The translations under genes were made by a program, and so were the position numbers. A DNA stretch of 64,000 nucleotides from CAYWRO01 sp964460345 (lineage in GTDB: Bacteria; Planctomycetota; Phycisphaerae; Phycisphaerales; UBA1924): positions 1 through 64,000 of the forward strand of contig CAYWRO010000003.1 of the NCBI GenBank assembly GCA_964460345.1, read 5' to 3'. The notes beneath the pieces are model-generated. The model ran no database searches. It was not told where the DNA came from and saw only the letters and a program-made list of their open reading frames with translations. Of this stretch, positions 25,672-34,821 are shown in pieces (within the stretch, counting starts at the first letter, position 1; each line of letters starts with the position of its first letter).

Positions 25672-26919
25672 GTGCCCGCGGCGGACCTCGAACTCGACGT
25701 AGTGATTCTCGGCGGCGGCGTTGCCGGCTTGTGGACGCTGCGACGTCTGCTGTCGCGCGGATTTGCTGCAATGCTCGTGGAACGCCATGCCCTGGGCGCA
25801 GGGCAGACCATCGCCAGCCAGGGCATCATCCACGGCGGGCTGAAGTACACGCTCGGCGGGGCCGGGGGCCGTGGCGCATCGGCGGCGGGCGCGATTGCAG
25901 ATATGCCGGGTCGATGGCGGGCGTGCCTGACTGGCGGGGGTGGAGGGGATCCGGATCTGAGCGGCGTCGAGGTCCTCAGCAGTTGCCAGCACCTCTTTAC
26001 GGCGCCGGGCTTCGCCGCCAGGATCGCCGGGGCCGCGGCGTCCAGGGTCATCCGCACGGAAGTAGCGAGAGTCAGCCGGGAGCACCGGCCGGCCGCATTG
26101 CTGGGCGCGCCGTCCTCCTGCGACGTCTACCGGGTCGATGAGCCCGTGCTGGAGCCCCGTTCGCTCGTTGGCGAACTTGCCGAGGGCGCGATGGCTGCCG
26201 GCGGACGGCTGCTCGCCGGCAGTGTGGATGCGATCGAGCCGCTCGGTGAGGATGGAGCGGTCATTCACATCCGGACCACGGGCACGGATGTGGTCTCGGT
26301 GCGGGCTTCATGCGTTCTGCTCGCGGCAGGCGAGGGCAACGCTGAACTGCTTGCAATGCTCAGTGCGGCGTCACGGCGGCCGTATGCGACGATGCAGCGA
26401 CGGTCGCTTCACATGGTCATGATGCGGTCCGCAGGCCTGCCGCCGCTGCATGCGCACTGCGTGGGGCCATCCTCGCGGCCGCTGCTGACGGTTACATCAC
26501 AATCGGATCACGCCGGGCGCACGGTCTGGTACATGGGCGGAGAATTGGCGGAACAGGGAGTAGGGCGCGACCGTGTCGACCAGATTAAGGTTGCTCGCAG
26601 CGAGCTGGCCAGGCTTCTGCCGTGGATCGATCTCAACGAAGCACAGTTCGCAACGCTGCGCATCGACCGGGCCGAAGGTCGCGATGAGGCGGGCAAGCGT
26701 CCGGATCTGCCTGTCCTGATCCCGGCGACGGAAGGATCAAGGGTGCTGGCCGCCTGGCCGACCAAGCTGGCCTTCGCGCCATTGCTGGCCGACATGGTCG
26801 AGCGGTCGTTGCAGGGCATGGGCGTGCAGCCTCGTGGCGTGCCGGCGGAACTTCCTGCCTTCGATGCGCCGCCGGTCGCCGCTCTTCCCTGGGATCGGGA
26901 GGACGCCGTATGGAGCTGA
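25672..26919 (+). CDS. FAD-dependent oxidoreductase (DAO family)
   Basis: 415 residues. The N-terminus has the dinucleotide-binding beta-alpha-beta motif VVILGGGVAGLWTLRRLL followed by the ribose-binding acidic residue in VERHALGAGQT, then SQGIIHGGLKYTLGG. This pattern is typical of the D-amino-acid-oxidase/glycerol-3-phosphate-dehydrogenase superfamily. VLLAAGEGNAELL is the second FAD contact motif. The start is GTG 25672, 18 bp after the TPR lipoprotein stop, so it may be the tail of the same transcript. The stop overlaps the aldo/keto reductase start by 10 bp. The substrate cannot be deduced. Confidence 0.82.
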   Translation: MPAADLELDVVILGGGVAGLWTLRRLLSRGFAAMLVERHALGAGQTIASQGIIHGGLKYTLGGAGGRGASAAGAIADMPGRWRACLTGGGGGDPDLSGVEVLSSCQHLFTAPGFAARIAGAAASRVIRTEVARVSREHRPAALLGAPSSCDVYRVDEPVLEPRSLVGELAEGAMAAGGRLLAGSVDAIEPLGEDGAVIHIRTTGTDVVSVRASCVLLAAGEGNAELLAMLSAASRRPYATMQRRSLHMVMMRSAGLPPLHAHCVGPSSRPLLTVTSQSDHAGRTVWYMGGELAEQGVGRDRVDQIKVARSELARLLPWIDLNEAQFATLRIDRAEGRDEAGKRPDLPVLIPATEGSRVLAAWPTKLAFAPLLADMVERSLQGMGVQPRGVPAELPAFDAPPVAALPWDREDAVWS

Positions 26920-27752
26920 GATCGCTTGGCGCATCGTCGCTGCGCGTCTCCGCCCTCGGGTTGGGGACCGTCAAGATCGGCCGCAACGTCGGCGTGAAGT
27001 ATCCGGGCGGCGAGGGCTTTCCGCTGCCGACGGATGAACAGGTCGCCGACCTGCTCGCGACGGCTCGTGACGAAGGCATCAACGTCATCGACACCGCCCC
27101 CGCGTACGGTTCAAGCGAAGAGCGTCTCGGCGCGATCATGCGGAGCAAGGGCTGGTTTGGCGGGCGTGAACACTGGGTTGTCATCACCAAGACCGGCGAG
27201 GAGTTCGACGGAAGCGCCTCGACGTTCGACTTCACTCCGGAGCACACCCGCCGCAGTGTTGAGCGATCGCTCCAGCGTCTTGGATGCGATGTGCTGGACT
27301 GTGTCCTCATTCATTCCGACGGTCGCGATGACGAAATCATGGAGCGCATGGGGACGTTGGAGGCGCTTTACGACCTCGGACAAGCCGGGCTTCTGCGAAC
27401 CTATGGCATCAGTACGAAGACCGCGGCGGGAGCGATCAGCGCGGTTCGGCGGCTTGGCGCTGACCGCACGGGCGGCCGCGGCGTGATCATGGCGACGCTC
27501 AACGCGCAAAGCTCGGAGGATCTGCCCGCCATTCACGCCGCCGGCGAGAAGGGTGTGGGCGTGCTGATCAAGAAGGCGCTCGGCAGCGGCCACCTGGCCC
27601 GCTCCAGCGAGGGCATTGAGAACGGCCTGCGGCACGTGTACACCATGGGCGGGGCCGCCGTTTCGAGCGTCATCGTCGGAACATCCAGCGGCCAACACCT
27701 GCGCGCCAACGCGGCCGCCGCTCGCCGGGCACTCGGACAGGCGTCGGTCTGA
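26910..27752 (+). CDS. Aldo/keto reductase
   Basis: 280 residues with the (beta/alpha)8 aldo/keto reductase pattern. The catalytic tetrad is visible as Asp and Tyr in INVIDTAPAYGSSEERLG, Lys in VVITKTGEE and His in CVLIHSDGRD. The LGLGTVKIGR start and VIVGTSSGQHLRAN end are also family-like. It reduces carbonyls with NADPH or runs in the oxidative direction. The overlap of 10 bp with the upstream FAD oxidoreductase suggests the two act on the same metabolite. It is somewhat shorter than the 310-330-residue members. Confidence 0.9.
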   Translation: MELRSLGASSLRVSALGLGTVKIGRNVGVKYPGGEGFPLPTDEQVADLLATARDEGINVIDTAPAYGSSEERLGAIMRSKGWFGGREHWVVITKTGEEFDGSASTFDFTPEHTRRSVERSLQRLGCDVLDCVLIHSDGRDDEIMERMGTLEALYDLGQAGLLRTYGISTKTAAGAISAVRRLGADRTGGRGVIMATLNAQSSEDLPAIHAAGEKGVGVLIKKALGSGHLARSSEGIENGLRHVYTMGGAAVSSVIVGTSSGQHLRANAAAARRALGQASV

Positions 27753-27764
27753 CCTGCCTGGGCG

Positions 27765-28124
27765 CTACGCGGCCGCCGCGTCCTTGTCGCGCTTCCGAAT
27801 CACGCGGTTCATGCCGCGGACGACCAGGAAAATCACCCAGGCGACGATCAGGAAATCGACCACGTTGTTGATGAATGCGCCGTACCGGATCGCGACCTCG
27901 GCAATCTCCGCTCCGGTTTCGGGATCAACACGTTTCTCCTGCAGCACGATCTGAAGGTGCTTGAACTCGACGCCGCCCAGAAGCAATCCCAAAGGCGGCA
28001 TGATCAGGTCATTGACAATCGAGTTCACCACTTTTGTGAACGCCGCACCGATGATGATGCCGACGGCCATGTCAACGGCGTTGCCCTTGATCGCGAACTC
28101 TTTGAACTCCTGAACGAGGCCCAT
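27765..28124 (-). CDS. mscL: Large-conductance mechanosensitive channel
   Basis: 119 residues. The start MGLVQEFKEFAIKGNAVDMA, the first span VGIIIGAAFTKVVNSIVNDL, MPPLGLLLGG and the second span YGAFINNVVDFLIVAWVIFLVV followed by a basic C-terminal helix are diagnostic of MscL. It forms a homopentameric emergency release valve in the inner membrane that opens under hypo-osmotic stretch. The length is slightly below the usual 130-140 because the cytoplasmic tail is short. It is convergent with the aldo/keto reductase. Confidence 0.96.
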   Translation of the reverse strand: MGLVQEFKEFAIKGNAVDMAVGIIIGAAFTKVVNSIVNDLIMPPLGLLLGGVEFKHLQIVLQEKRVDPETGAEIAEVAIRYGAFINNVVDFLIVAWVIFLVVRGMNRVIRKRDKDAAAA

Positions 28125-28197
28125 GTCAGCGCCCTTTCTTCTCAGCGCCCGCCCTCCGCCGATTCAGCATACCCGATCCGGCCGATTCCTGTACGCC

Positions 28198-28842
28198 TCA
28201 CGTATCGCCCGCGCCCCCCCGCGCCCGCCCGCGCCCCCCCTCGTACCGCGTCCGCAGGTTGTGTTCAATCTTGAGCAGGTCCAGCACCTTCCCCACCATG
28301 AAGTCCACCAGGTCATCGATCGAATGCGGGTGCAGGTAGAACCCCGGGTTCGTCGGGCAGACGATGGCGCCGGCGAGGGTCGCCCGCCTGTAGTTCTCGA
28401 CGTCAACAAGTGAAAGCGGCGTCTCCCGGTGGCACAGAATCAGCGGACGTCGTTCCTTCAGCGTGACCATCGCCGCGCGGGTGAGCAGGTTGGATCCGGC
28501 CCCGGTCGCGATGGAACTGAGCGAAGTTGAGGAGCACGGCAGCACGACCATCCCGTCGTGCAGGAACGAGCCCGACGCGATCACTGCCCCGACATCCTTG
28601 TTCGGATGAATGATCAGGCGCTCATTCAACGCCTCGGCGTCGTGCAGGTCCGGAACGAGGGTGGGCCCATCGATGTGCGTGATGCCCGCTTCGTCGAAGA
28701 GCAGGCGCCGCCCATACTCCGTCACGATCAGGTGAACCTCGTGCCCATCCGCCAGCAGGAGTTCCAGCAGGCGAAGGGCATAGGTCGCGCCGGAAGCGCC
28801 GGTAATCCCCAGGACGAGACGCTTTGCAGAGGATGTGTTCAC
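28198..28842 (-). CDS. ubiX: Flavin prenyltransferase (UbiX family)
   Basis: 214 residues. The flavin-binding start VLGITGASGATYALRLLELL, the segment VVLPCSSTSLSSIATGAGSNLLTRAA and the ending LILCHRETPLSLVDVENYRRAT are the UbiX/Pad1 hallmarks. The enzyme attaches a dimethylallyl group to FMN to make the prenylated cofactor for UbiD-type decarboxylases, which can include the menaquinone-pathway decarboxylase. The C-terminal 15 residues are a Gly/Arg/Ala low-complexity tail (GGRGRARGGA) encoded by long C-runs on the plus strand (28207-28241). This tail is not part of the fold. No ubiD-like gene is in the window. Confidence 0.94.
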   Translation of the reverse strand: MNTSSAKRLVLGITGASGATYALRLLELLLADGHEVHLIVTEYGRRLLFDEAGITHIDGPTLVPDLHDAEALNERLIIHPNKDVGAVIASGSFLHDGMVVLPCSSTSLSSIATGAGSNLLTRAAMVTLKERRPLILCHRETPLSLVDVENYRRATLAGAIVCPTNPGFYLHPHSIDDLVDFMVGKVLDLLKIEHNLRTRYEGGRGRARGGAGDT

Positions 28843-28911
28843 TGGCCGGATGATACCGGGACGGGAGACGGGAATGCGGCCGCTTCCCTGCGGGCGGCCT
28901 CCCGAAATCCG

Positions 28912-31900
28912 CTACGCTCCGACCGGTCGACGGCTGCGGTTGTCCTTCCGGCGTTCATCGGCGTCCAGCCACACGCCGCGCAAAATGCGGATGCACCCCG
29001 GCCCCAGCGCTTCGGTCAGGGGCGACACAAGCTCCGGGCTGAGCACCGTCCGGATCGGTGTTTGCAAAATCGCGCGGCCATGCTCGGTATCGATGACCAG
29101 GTCCACCGGGAAGGCGTCGGCGGCCGCGCCGTTCTTCTTCCCGCCGCCCCCTTCCGCCGAGTGCTCGCCGATGATCTCCGCTGCGCGCACCACGGCGTTC
29201 TTGCCGGAGCCGTTTAACGCCGGCCCATTCACGCGCAGGCACAGCCGCCCCGGCTGTAGAGGCACCCCGTCGATCGGGACGACCCGCTCCACGATCACCT
29301 GCGGATCGCCGCGTGACAGGTCGATGCGGCCGAGGATGAAAACCATCGAGTCCTGCTCGACCAGGTGGCTGAATTTGGCGTAGCAGTCCGTGAACAGCAC
29401 GGTTTCGCACGTGCCGGCGATGTCCTCAAAGGTGATGATCGCCATCTTCTGCCCGGCGCTGCGGCCGGAGCGCACCACGATTGCCCGCAGCGATTGCACC
29501 AGCCCCGCCAGCACGACGCGCTGGTCCTGCCTCGCCTCCTTGATGGAGGACGTCGTTGCGGTGACGAAGATGTTCGCCCAGTCGCGCCACTTCTCGAGCG
29601 GGTGGCTGGAGACGTAGAACCCGAGCGTCTCCTTCTCGTTGGCGAGCATCTCTGCTTCGGTCCACGGCTCCACCCGTGCCAGCGTCGGTTCGGCGGCGGG
29701 TCGGTTCTCGGCGGCGTCGCCGGCTGAATCGCCGCCGAACCCAAAGAGCTGGTTCTGCCCGGACGCCTTGTCCTGCGCGATCGATTGTCCGGCGCTCACC
29801 GCGGCCTCGATGCTGGCCGACATCGCCGCTCGGTTCTCGCGTCCATGCAACGAGTCGAACGCCCCCGCCTTCACGAGCGACTCGATCGTCGCCTTGTTCA
29901 CCGTCCCGCTCGGTACGCGCTCACAGAAGTCGTACAGCGACGTGAATGGAGTCGCCTTATCCCTCTCCGCGATGATCGCCTCGATCGCCTTCTCCCCCGC
30001 GCCCTTGATGGCCCTCAATCCGAAGCGCACGTGCCCGTGCAGCGCATCGCGCGGCTCCCCCTCGTCGAACACAACCGTGAACGCCGCGGCGGAGCGGTTC
30101 ACATCCGGCGGCCGCACCTCCACCCCGATCTTTCCGTTGATGAAGCGCGTCCGCCGGCAGTCCTCCAGGTACGGCGCCCAGTCGGAGACCTTCTGCGCCT
30201 GGCTCTCGTAGCTCAGGAACGCCGCCATGTACTGATTCGGGAAGTACGTCTTCAGGTACGCCGTCTGGTACGCCACGATCGCGTATCCCGTCGAGTGGCT
30301 CTTGTTGAAGCCGTACCCGGCGAACTTCAGGATCAGTTCAAAGAGTTCTTCGGCCTGCTTCTCCGCCAGGCCCTGTTCGCCAGCCCCCTCGATGAACTTC
30401 GGCTTCGCAGCGTTGATCGTCTTTTCCTTCTTCTTGCTGATCGCCTTGATCAGCCCGTACGCCTCGCGCAGCGGAATGCCGCCGAGGCCGTACACGATCT
30501 GCATCACCTGTTCCTGGTAGACCATCACGCCGTACGTTTCGGCCGTGTAGTGGTCCACGATCGGGTGCACCTGCGGCACGCGGTCCTGCCCGTGCTTGCG
30601 GCGGTTGTAGTCGGGAATCAGGTCCATCGGGCCCGGGCGGAAGAGCGCGTTGGCCGCGATCAGGTCTTCCAGCCGGTCCGGCTTCATCTCCTGCAGCAGC
30701 CGCCGCATGCCGCCGGATTCAAACTGGAACACCCCCGTCGTGTCGCCGCGGGCGAACATTTCGAAGACGCGCGGGTCGTCGAACGTCAGCCGGTCCAGAT
30801 CGAGCGGGTGCGGCCGCCCATCCCCGGCTTCCCGCCCCATCGCCTTGAAGACTTCCTGCTCCGGCAGCGTCTCGCGGATGAGCTGCTTGCACTTCTCGAT
30901 GACGCTCAGCGTCCGCAAGCCGAGGAAGTCCATCTTGAGCAGGCCGATCTTCTCGCACGTCGGCCCGTCCCACTGCGTGACGATCTCGTGCTCCCCCGCG
31001 CCGGACTGCTTGTAGAGCGGCACCAGTTGGTCGAGCGGGCGCGTCGCCACGATGACGCCCGCGGCGTGCACGCTCGCGTGCCGTGCCTGGCCTTCCAGCA
31101 CGCGGCCGGTGTCGATGAGCTTGCGGATCTCGTCGCGCGTGTCGTAGAGCTTCTTCAGCTCAGGCTCCTCTTCGAGAGCCTTGTCGAGCGTCATCCCGAG
31201 CGATTCGGGCACCAGCTTGGCGATCTTGTCGACTTCGGGGAGCGGGATCTGGTGGACGCGCCCGACGTCGCGGATGACCGCCCGGGCCTTGAGCGTTCCG
31301 AACGTGATGATCTGCGCCACGTGCCCGTACTTGCGGCGCACGTAGTCGATCACCTCGCCGCGGCCGTCCTGGCACAGGTCGATGTCGATGTCGGGGTATT
31401 CCGAGCGGTCCGGGTCAGTGAAGCGCTCGAAGAGGAGGCCGTAGCGGACCGGGCAGGCGTTCGACAGGCCGAGCACGTACCCGACCATCGTCCCCACGCC
31501 GGACCCTCTGGCCAGGGCGGGGATGCCGCGCTGGCGGCCCCAGTTGACGAAGTCCCACACGATCAGAAAGTACGCGCTGATGAGCTTGTCGGCAAGAATC
31601 TTGAGTTCGCGGTTCAGCCGCGCCCACTTGTCAAAGGCATCCGGATCGATCCCCTCCGCGCCGCGATGCTTCGCCGCTTCGTCCGTGCCGAGCACGTAAT
31701 CGTGCTTGTGCTCAAGGATCGCCGCGCCGTAGCGCCACACCATCCCCGCCTCGGCCAGCAGCCGCAGCGCGTTGTCGCACTGCTCCTTCAGTTCGGCCTG
31801 CTTCAGCGCCGGGTCGGTCGCCGGCTCCAGTTCGAAGGCTTCGCAGTAATCCTTGAACCACGCCGTCAAATCGCCGGCGTACTTCCGGTCGTCGTGCTTC

Positions 31901-32961
31901 GGCAGCGCCTTCGCGGCCGGCGCCTTCACCACCACGACGGGCGCGTGGTTCACGCCGAACTCGAGTTCCACGTTGCACCGATGCGCAATCCGCACCGTGT
32001 TGTCGCACGCCTCGCGCCCGATCCCGTCCTCCGCGTACTCGCGCTCGAAGAGCGTGCGCATCTCCTGCGGGCTCTTGACGTAGATCTCTTCCGGATAGTG
32101 CAGCCGGTCGGGCTCCGCCTTGAACTTGCCCATCGAGATGCAGATGAGCGTGTCATGGGCGTCGTGGTCTTCCGCGCGGAGGAAGTGCGAGTCGTTGTCG
32201 CAGACGAGGGGGAGATCGAGCTCCTTCGCCAGCCGGATAAGGTGCGGGTTAATCTCGTTCTGCTCGCGCACGTGGTGCTGCAGCTCCACGTAGAAGCGCG
32301 GCTCGCCCTTTTCGTTCGGGCTGAAGACGTCCCGATGCCACTGCGCGCACGCGACGGCCTCCTCCCAGTGGTGCCCGCTCTTGTTGCGGTTGTACTGGAC
32401 CAGGTGGTGGGCCAACTCGGACCCCAGGTGGCCGTTGATGGCGATCAAGCCGTCGGCGTGGCCGGCGAGGATCTCCTTGTCCATCCGCGGCTTGTAGTAA
32501 AACCCCGTCCGGTACGCCTCCGAGCAGAGGTACAGCAGGTTCGACCACCCGGTCAGGTTCTCCGCCAGCAGCACCAGGTGGTACCCGCCGTCGGCGACCC
32601 CCGTGTGCGTCCGGTCGCGGCGGTCGCCGGGGGCGACGTACGCCTCCACCCCCAGAATTGGCTTGATACCGACCTTGCGGGCCTGCTCGTAAAAGGCGAT
32701 CGCCCCGTGCAGGTTGCCGTGGTCGGTAACCGCCACGGCCTCCATCCCCAGTTCCTTCACGCGGGCACAGAGCTTGTCCAGCCGGTTCCCACCGTCCAGG
32801 AGGGAATACTCGCTGTGCAGGTGGAGGTGAACGAACCCGCTCCCCAAACCCGCCGGATCAGCCGCGGGCGCAACTTCTTGTCCGCCAATATGTTGTGTCT
32901 TGTCGGCCATCCCGAGTTCGCAGGCACGAAACGTTGTGGTTTGCGCGTTTTCGAACCCCAT
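28912..32961 (-). CDS. dnaE: DNA polymerase III subunit alpha
   Basis: 1349 residues, the replicative C-family polymerase. The PHP domain starts with FVHLHLHSEYSLLDG near residue 43. The palm has SEYPDIDIDLCQDGRGEV near residue 520 with the catalytic aspartates, and there is GVMVYQEQVMQI. The finger and thumb region contains GYGFNKSHSTGYA. The C-terminus has a helix-hairpin-helix region (RFGLRAIKGAGEKAIEAI) and an OB-fold (VVLAGLVQSLRAIVVRSGRSA). It is longer than the 1160 residues of E. coli DnaE, mainly through extra segments in the PHP-palm linker and an extended C-terminal domain. ATG 32961 has AGG very close; ATG 32910 is an alternative. The neighbouring genes are unrelated. Confidence 0.95.
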   Translation of the reverse strand: MGFENAQTTTFRACELGMADKTQHIGGQEVAPAADPAGLGSGFVHLHLHSEYSLLDGGNRLDKLCARVKELGMEAVAVTDHGNLHGAIAFYEQARKVGIKPILGVEAYVAPGDRRDRTHTGVADGGYHLVLLAENLTGWSNLLYLCSEAYRTGFYYKPRMDKEILAGHADGLIAINGHLGSELAHHLVQYNRNKSGHHWEEAVACAQWHRDVFSPNEKGEPRFYVELQHHVREQNEINPHLIRLAKELDLPLVCDNDSHFLRAEDHDAHDTLICISMGKFKAEPDRLHYPEEIYVKSPQEMRTLFEREYAEDGIGREACDNTVRIAHRCNVELEFGVNHAPVVVVKAPAAKALPKHDDRKYAGDLTAWFKDYCEAFELEPATDPALKQAELKEQCDNALRLLAEAGMVWRYGAAILEHKHDYVLGTDEAAKHRGAEGIDPDAFDKWARLNRELKILADKLISAYFLIVWDFVNWGRQRGIPALARGSGVGTMVGYVLGLSNACPVRYGLLFERFTDPDRSEYPDIDIDLCQDGRGEVIDYVRRKYGHVAQIITFGTLKARAVIRDVGRVHQIPLPEVDKIAKLVPESLGMTLDKALEEEPELKKLYDTRDEIRKLIDTGRVLEGQARHASVHAAGVIVATRPLDQLVPLYKQSGAGEHEIVTQWDGPTCEKIGLLKMDFLGLRTLSVIEKCKQLIRETLPEQEVFKAMGREAGDGRPHPLDLDRLTFDDPRVFEMFARGDTTGVFQFESGGMRRLLQEMKPDRLEDLIAANALFRPGPMDLIPDYNRRKHGQDRVPQVHPIVDHYTAETYGVMVYQEQVMQIVYGLGGIPLREAYGLIKAISKKKEKTINAAKPKFIEGAGEQGLAEKQAEELFELILKFAGYGFNKSHSTGYAIVAYQTAYLKTYFPNQYMAAFLSYESQAQKVSDWAPYLEDCRRTRFINGKIGVEVRPPDVNRSAAAFTVVFDEGEPRDALHGHVRFGLRAIKGAGEKAIEAIIAERDKATPFTSLYDFCERVPSGTVNKATIESLVKAGAFDSLHGRENRAAMSASIEAAVSAGQSIAQDKASGQNQLFGFGGDSAGDAAENRPAAEPTLARVEPWTEAEMLANEKETLGFYVSSHPLEKWRDWANIFVTATTSSIKEARQDQRVVLAGLVQSLRAIVVRSGRSAGQKMAIITFEDIAGTCETVLFTDCYAKFSHLVEQDSMVFILGRIDLSRGDPQVIVERVVPIDGVPLQPGRLCLRVNGPALNGSGKNAVVRAAEIIGEHSAEGGGGKKNGAAADAFPVDLVIDTEHGRAILQTPIRTVLSPELVSPLTEALGPGCIRILRGVWLDADERRKDNRSRRPVGA

Positions 32962-33183
32962 CCTACCCGGACCGGGCGAGGATCGGAACCCCTCGCCGCG
33001 CCAAATCGCGCCGCTTCCGCTGTTCGGGCACCAGCCGCTGGTCGCATGTGCCCGGATCAGGGGGTTTGCCTCAGATGCGTCCGGGTCCTGCCGCCGGCCC
33101 GACTCAAACCCGGAGGAGCCGTTTCAACCGGCGGGGCCAGTCCGTCCGAACCGCCCGCCGCGATTCCCAATACAGTCACAGAG

Positions 33184-33516
33184 ATGTTCAGGGTCTACAC
33201 GAGCTCGACGCAGGCCGCGGCGGACGGCTTCGGCCGCGTCTACCAGACGGTCAGCACCCGGATGGCTGGGGCGGGCGGGCAGCCGTCGTGGGTGGTGAAG
33301 GCGGCGTTGCTGTCGGGGCTGGTGATCTTCCTGGCGGTGGTCGCATTGCTGGTGATCCCGGCCGTGCTCATCGGCGCCGTCGTGCTCCTGGTGCTAGGGG
33401 GCGCCTGGAGTCTCAAGCAGCGCCTCGCGGCATGGCTGGGGCGCGGGACCACGCCCGGCAGCCTGCGTGATCCGCGCCGGAACGTGCGCGTGATCGGGCG
33501 TGGGGAGGGGATCTGA
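33184..33516 (+). CDS. Small two-span membrane protein
   Basis: 110 residues read from ATG 33184 in a frame that is also open far upstream as antisense of dnaE. Only this part is likely real, since it starts after the dnaE start. The protein has an N-terminal polar region (FRVYTSSTQAAADGFGRVYQ), two adjacent hydrophobic segments (ALLSGLVIFLAVVALLVIPAVLIGAVVLLVLGG, split by a Pro) and a basic C-terminus. No known domain is recognised. It is divergent from dnaE across a 222-bp spacer and lies 138 bp before the kinase-like fusion gene. Confidence 0.55.
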   Translation: MFRVYTSSTQAAADGFGRVYQTVSTRMAGAGGQPSWVVKAALLSGLVIFLAVVALLVIPAVLIGAVVLLVLGGAWSLKQRLAAWLGRGTTPGSLRDPRRNVRVIGRGEGI

Positions 33517-33654
33517 AATCTGAGCTTCGTGTTGGCGCTCTTCGATAGGACCTATACGACCTATGGGACCTATCGGCTGATGGTGTCGGGCAGGGAGTGG
33601 ATTCGCCCGGCTCTATACTCGCGTTCCTATGACGGGGGTGATCGAGGTGCGCGC

Positions 33655-34788
33655 ATGCGAGCGGTGGTGACGGGTCAGGTTGGGATGGAGAAGAAGCCGT
33701 ATCTGGCGGCGGCGCAGGCGTTCGCCGGGGAGCAGGGGGAGCCAATCCAGATCTACAACGTCGGCGACATGATGTACGCCGAAGCGCCCGATGTGCGGCC
33801 CGGGAAGATCCTTGACCTGCCGTTGAGCCGGCTGAACTCACTGCGGCGGGCGGCCTTCAAGGACATCATCGCCGACGCGCGCAACCACAAGAACGTCATC
33901 GTCAACACGCACGCGACCTTCCGCTGGCGGCACGGGCTCTTCCCCGCCTTCGACTTCGACCAGCTTGCCCTGCTCAAGCCGGACTTGTGCATCTGCCTGG
34001 TCGACAACATCGAGGTGGTGCACCAGCGCCTCCACCGCGAGCACGACATTGACGCCACGCTCAAAGACTGCATGGTCTGGCGCGAAGAGGAGATTCTCGC
34101 GACCGAGCTGATGAGCAAGGCGATCCCCGGCTCGCAGTTCTACATCGTGTCGCGCGGCCGCCACATGGAGACCACGCGCACGCTCTTCCGGCTCGTCTGC
34201 CGCCCGGACCTGCGCAAGGTCTACCCCTCCTTCCCGATGAGCCACGTGACGGACATGCCAGACGTGATGGCCGAGATCGACCACTTCCGCGAAGCCCTTG
34301 CCGAGCACTTCATCACCTTCGACCCCGGCGACGTCGATGAGAAACTGCTGCTGGACAGGGCGATCGAAGCGGCCAAGGAGGGGCGCGAGTCCTTCGACCA
34401 CGTGCCGCTGCAGTTGGGCGGGATGGATAAGGGCGGGACGGCGGGCGGGGCGATCAGGGTGCGCACGCGCGAGGTGATCGACATCGCCGGCGACATCGAC
34501 GGCCAGATCTACATGCGCGACTTCAAGCTCATCGACCAGTCCGACATGATCGTGTCGTTCATCCCGGAACTGGCCGGCGGCATTCCCGGCCTCTCCAGCG
34601 GCGTTGAGCGCGAGCTGCAGCACGCCTTCGAGCACACCAAGGAGGTGTACGTCGTCTGGAAGCCGAAGAAGAATCCCTCGCCGTTCATCACGGAGACGGC
34701 GACGAAGATCTTCGCTTCCGTCGATGAGGCGCTCGCCTTCTTCGAGGCCGAGGGGATGTATGGAGATCGCAACCTCTTCGGTCAGTAG
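33655..34788 (+). CDS. Adenylate-kinase-like P-loop protein fused to deoxyribosyltransferase-like domain
   Basis: 377 residues from ATG 33655, with GAGG about 8 nt upstream. The N-terminus VVTGQVGMEKKPYLAAAQAF aligns with the Walker A loop of archaeal-type adenylate kinase/AAA_17-like proteins but is degenerate, with Glu-Lys-Lys in place of Gly-Lys-Ser/Thr. Then come NVIVNTHATFRWRHGLFPAF and KPDLCICLVDNIEVVHQRL, which look like a nucleotide-kinase core. The C-terminal about 90 residues (YMRDFKLIDQSDMIVSFIPE, SSGVERELQHAFEH, KEVYVVWKPKKNPSPF) resemble nucleoside 2-deoxyribosyltransferase-like folds. I infer a nucleotide-sensing or salvage role; catalytic activity is uncertain given the altered P-loop. 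Confidence 0.6.
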   Translation: MRAVVTGQVGMEKKPYLAAAQAFAGEQGEPIQIYNVGDMMYAEAPDVRPGKILDLPLSRLNSLRRAAFKDIIADARNHKNVIVNTHATFRWRHGLFPAFDFDQLALLKPDLCICLVDNIEVVHQRLHREHDIDATLKDCMVWREEEILATELMSKAIPGSQFYIVSRGRHMETTRTLFRLVCRPDLRKVYPSFPMSHVTDMPDVMAEIDHFREALAEHFITFDPGDVDEKLLLDRAIEAAKEGRESFDHVPLQLGGMDKGGTAGGAIRVRTREVIDIAGDIDGQIYMRDFKLIDQSDMIVSFIPELAGGIPGLSSGVERELQHAFEHTKEVYVVWKPKKNPSPFITETATKIFASVDEALAFFEAEGMYGDRNLFGQ

Positions 34789-34821
34789 TTACGTGGCCGT
34801 CCCGCTCGCAGGAGGCCCAAC

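Noticed and set aside
29785..33183. Very long open frame on the plus strand across dnaE (about 1130 codons before the small membrane gene)
   Set aside because: It is antisense to dnaE throughout, is rich in Arg, His and Val as expected of a mirrored high-GC gene, and has no family motif. Only its last 110 codons (from 33184) lie outside dnaE and look like a protein.
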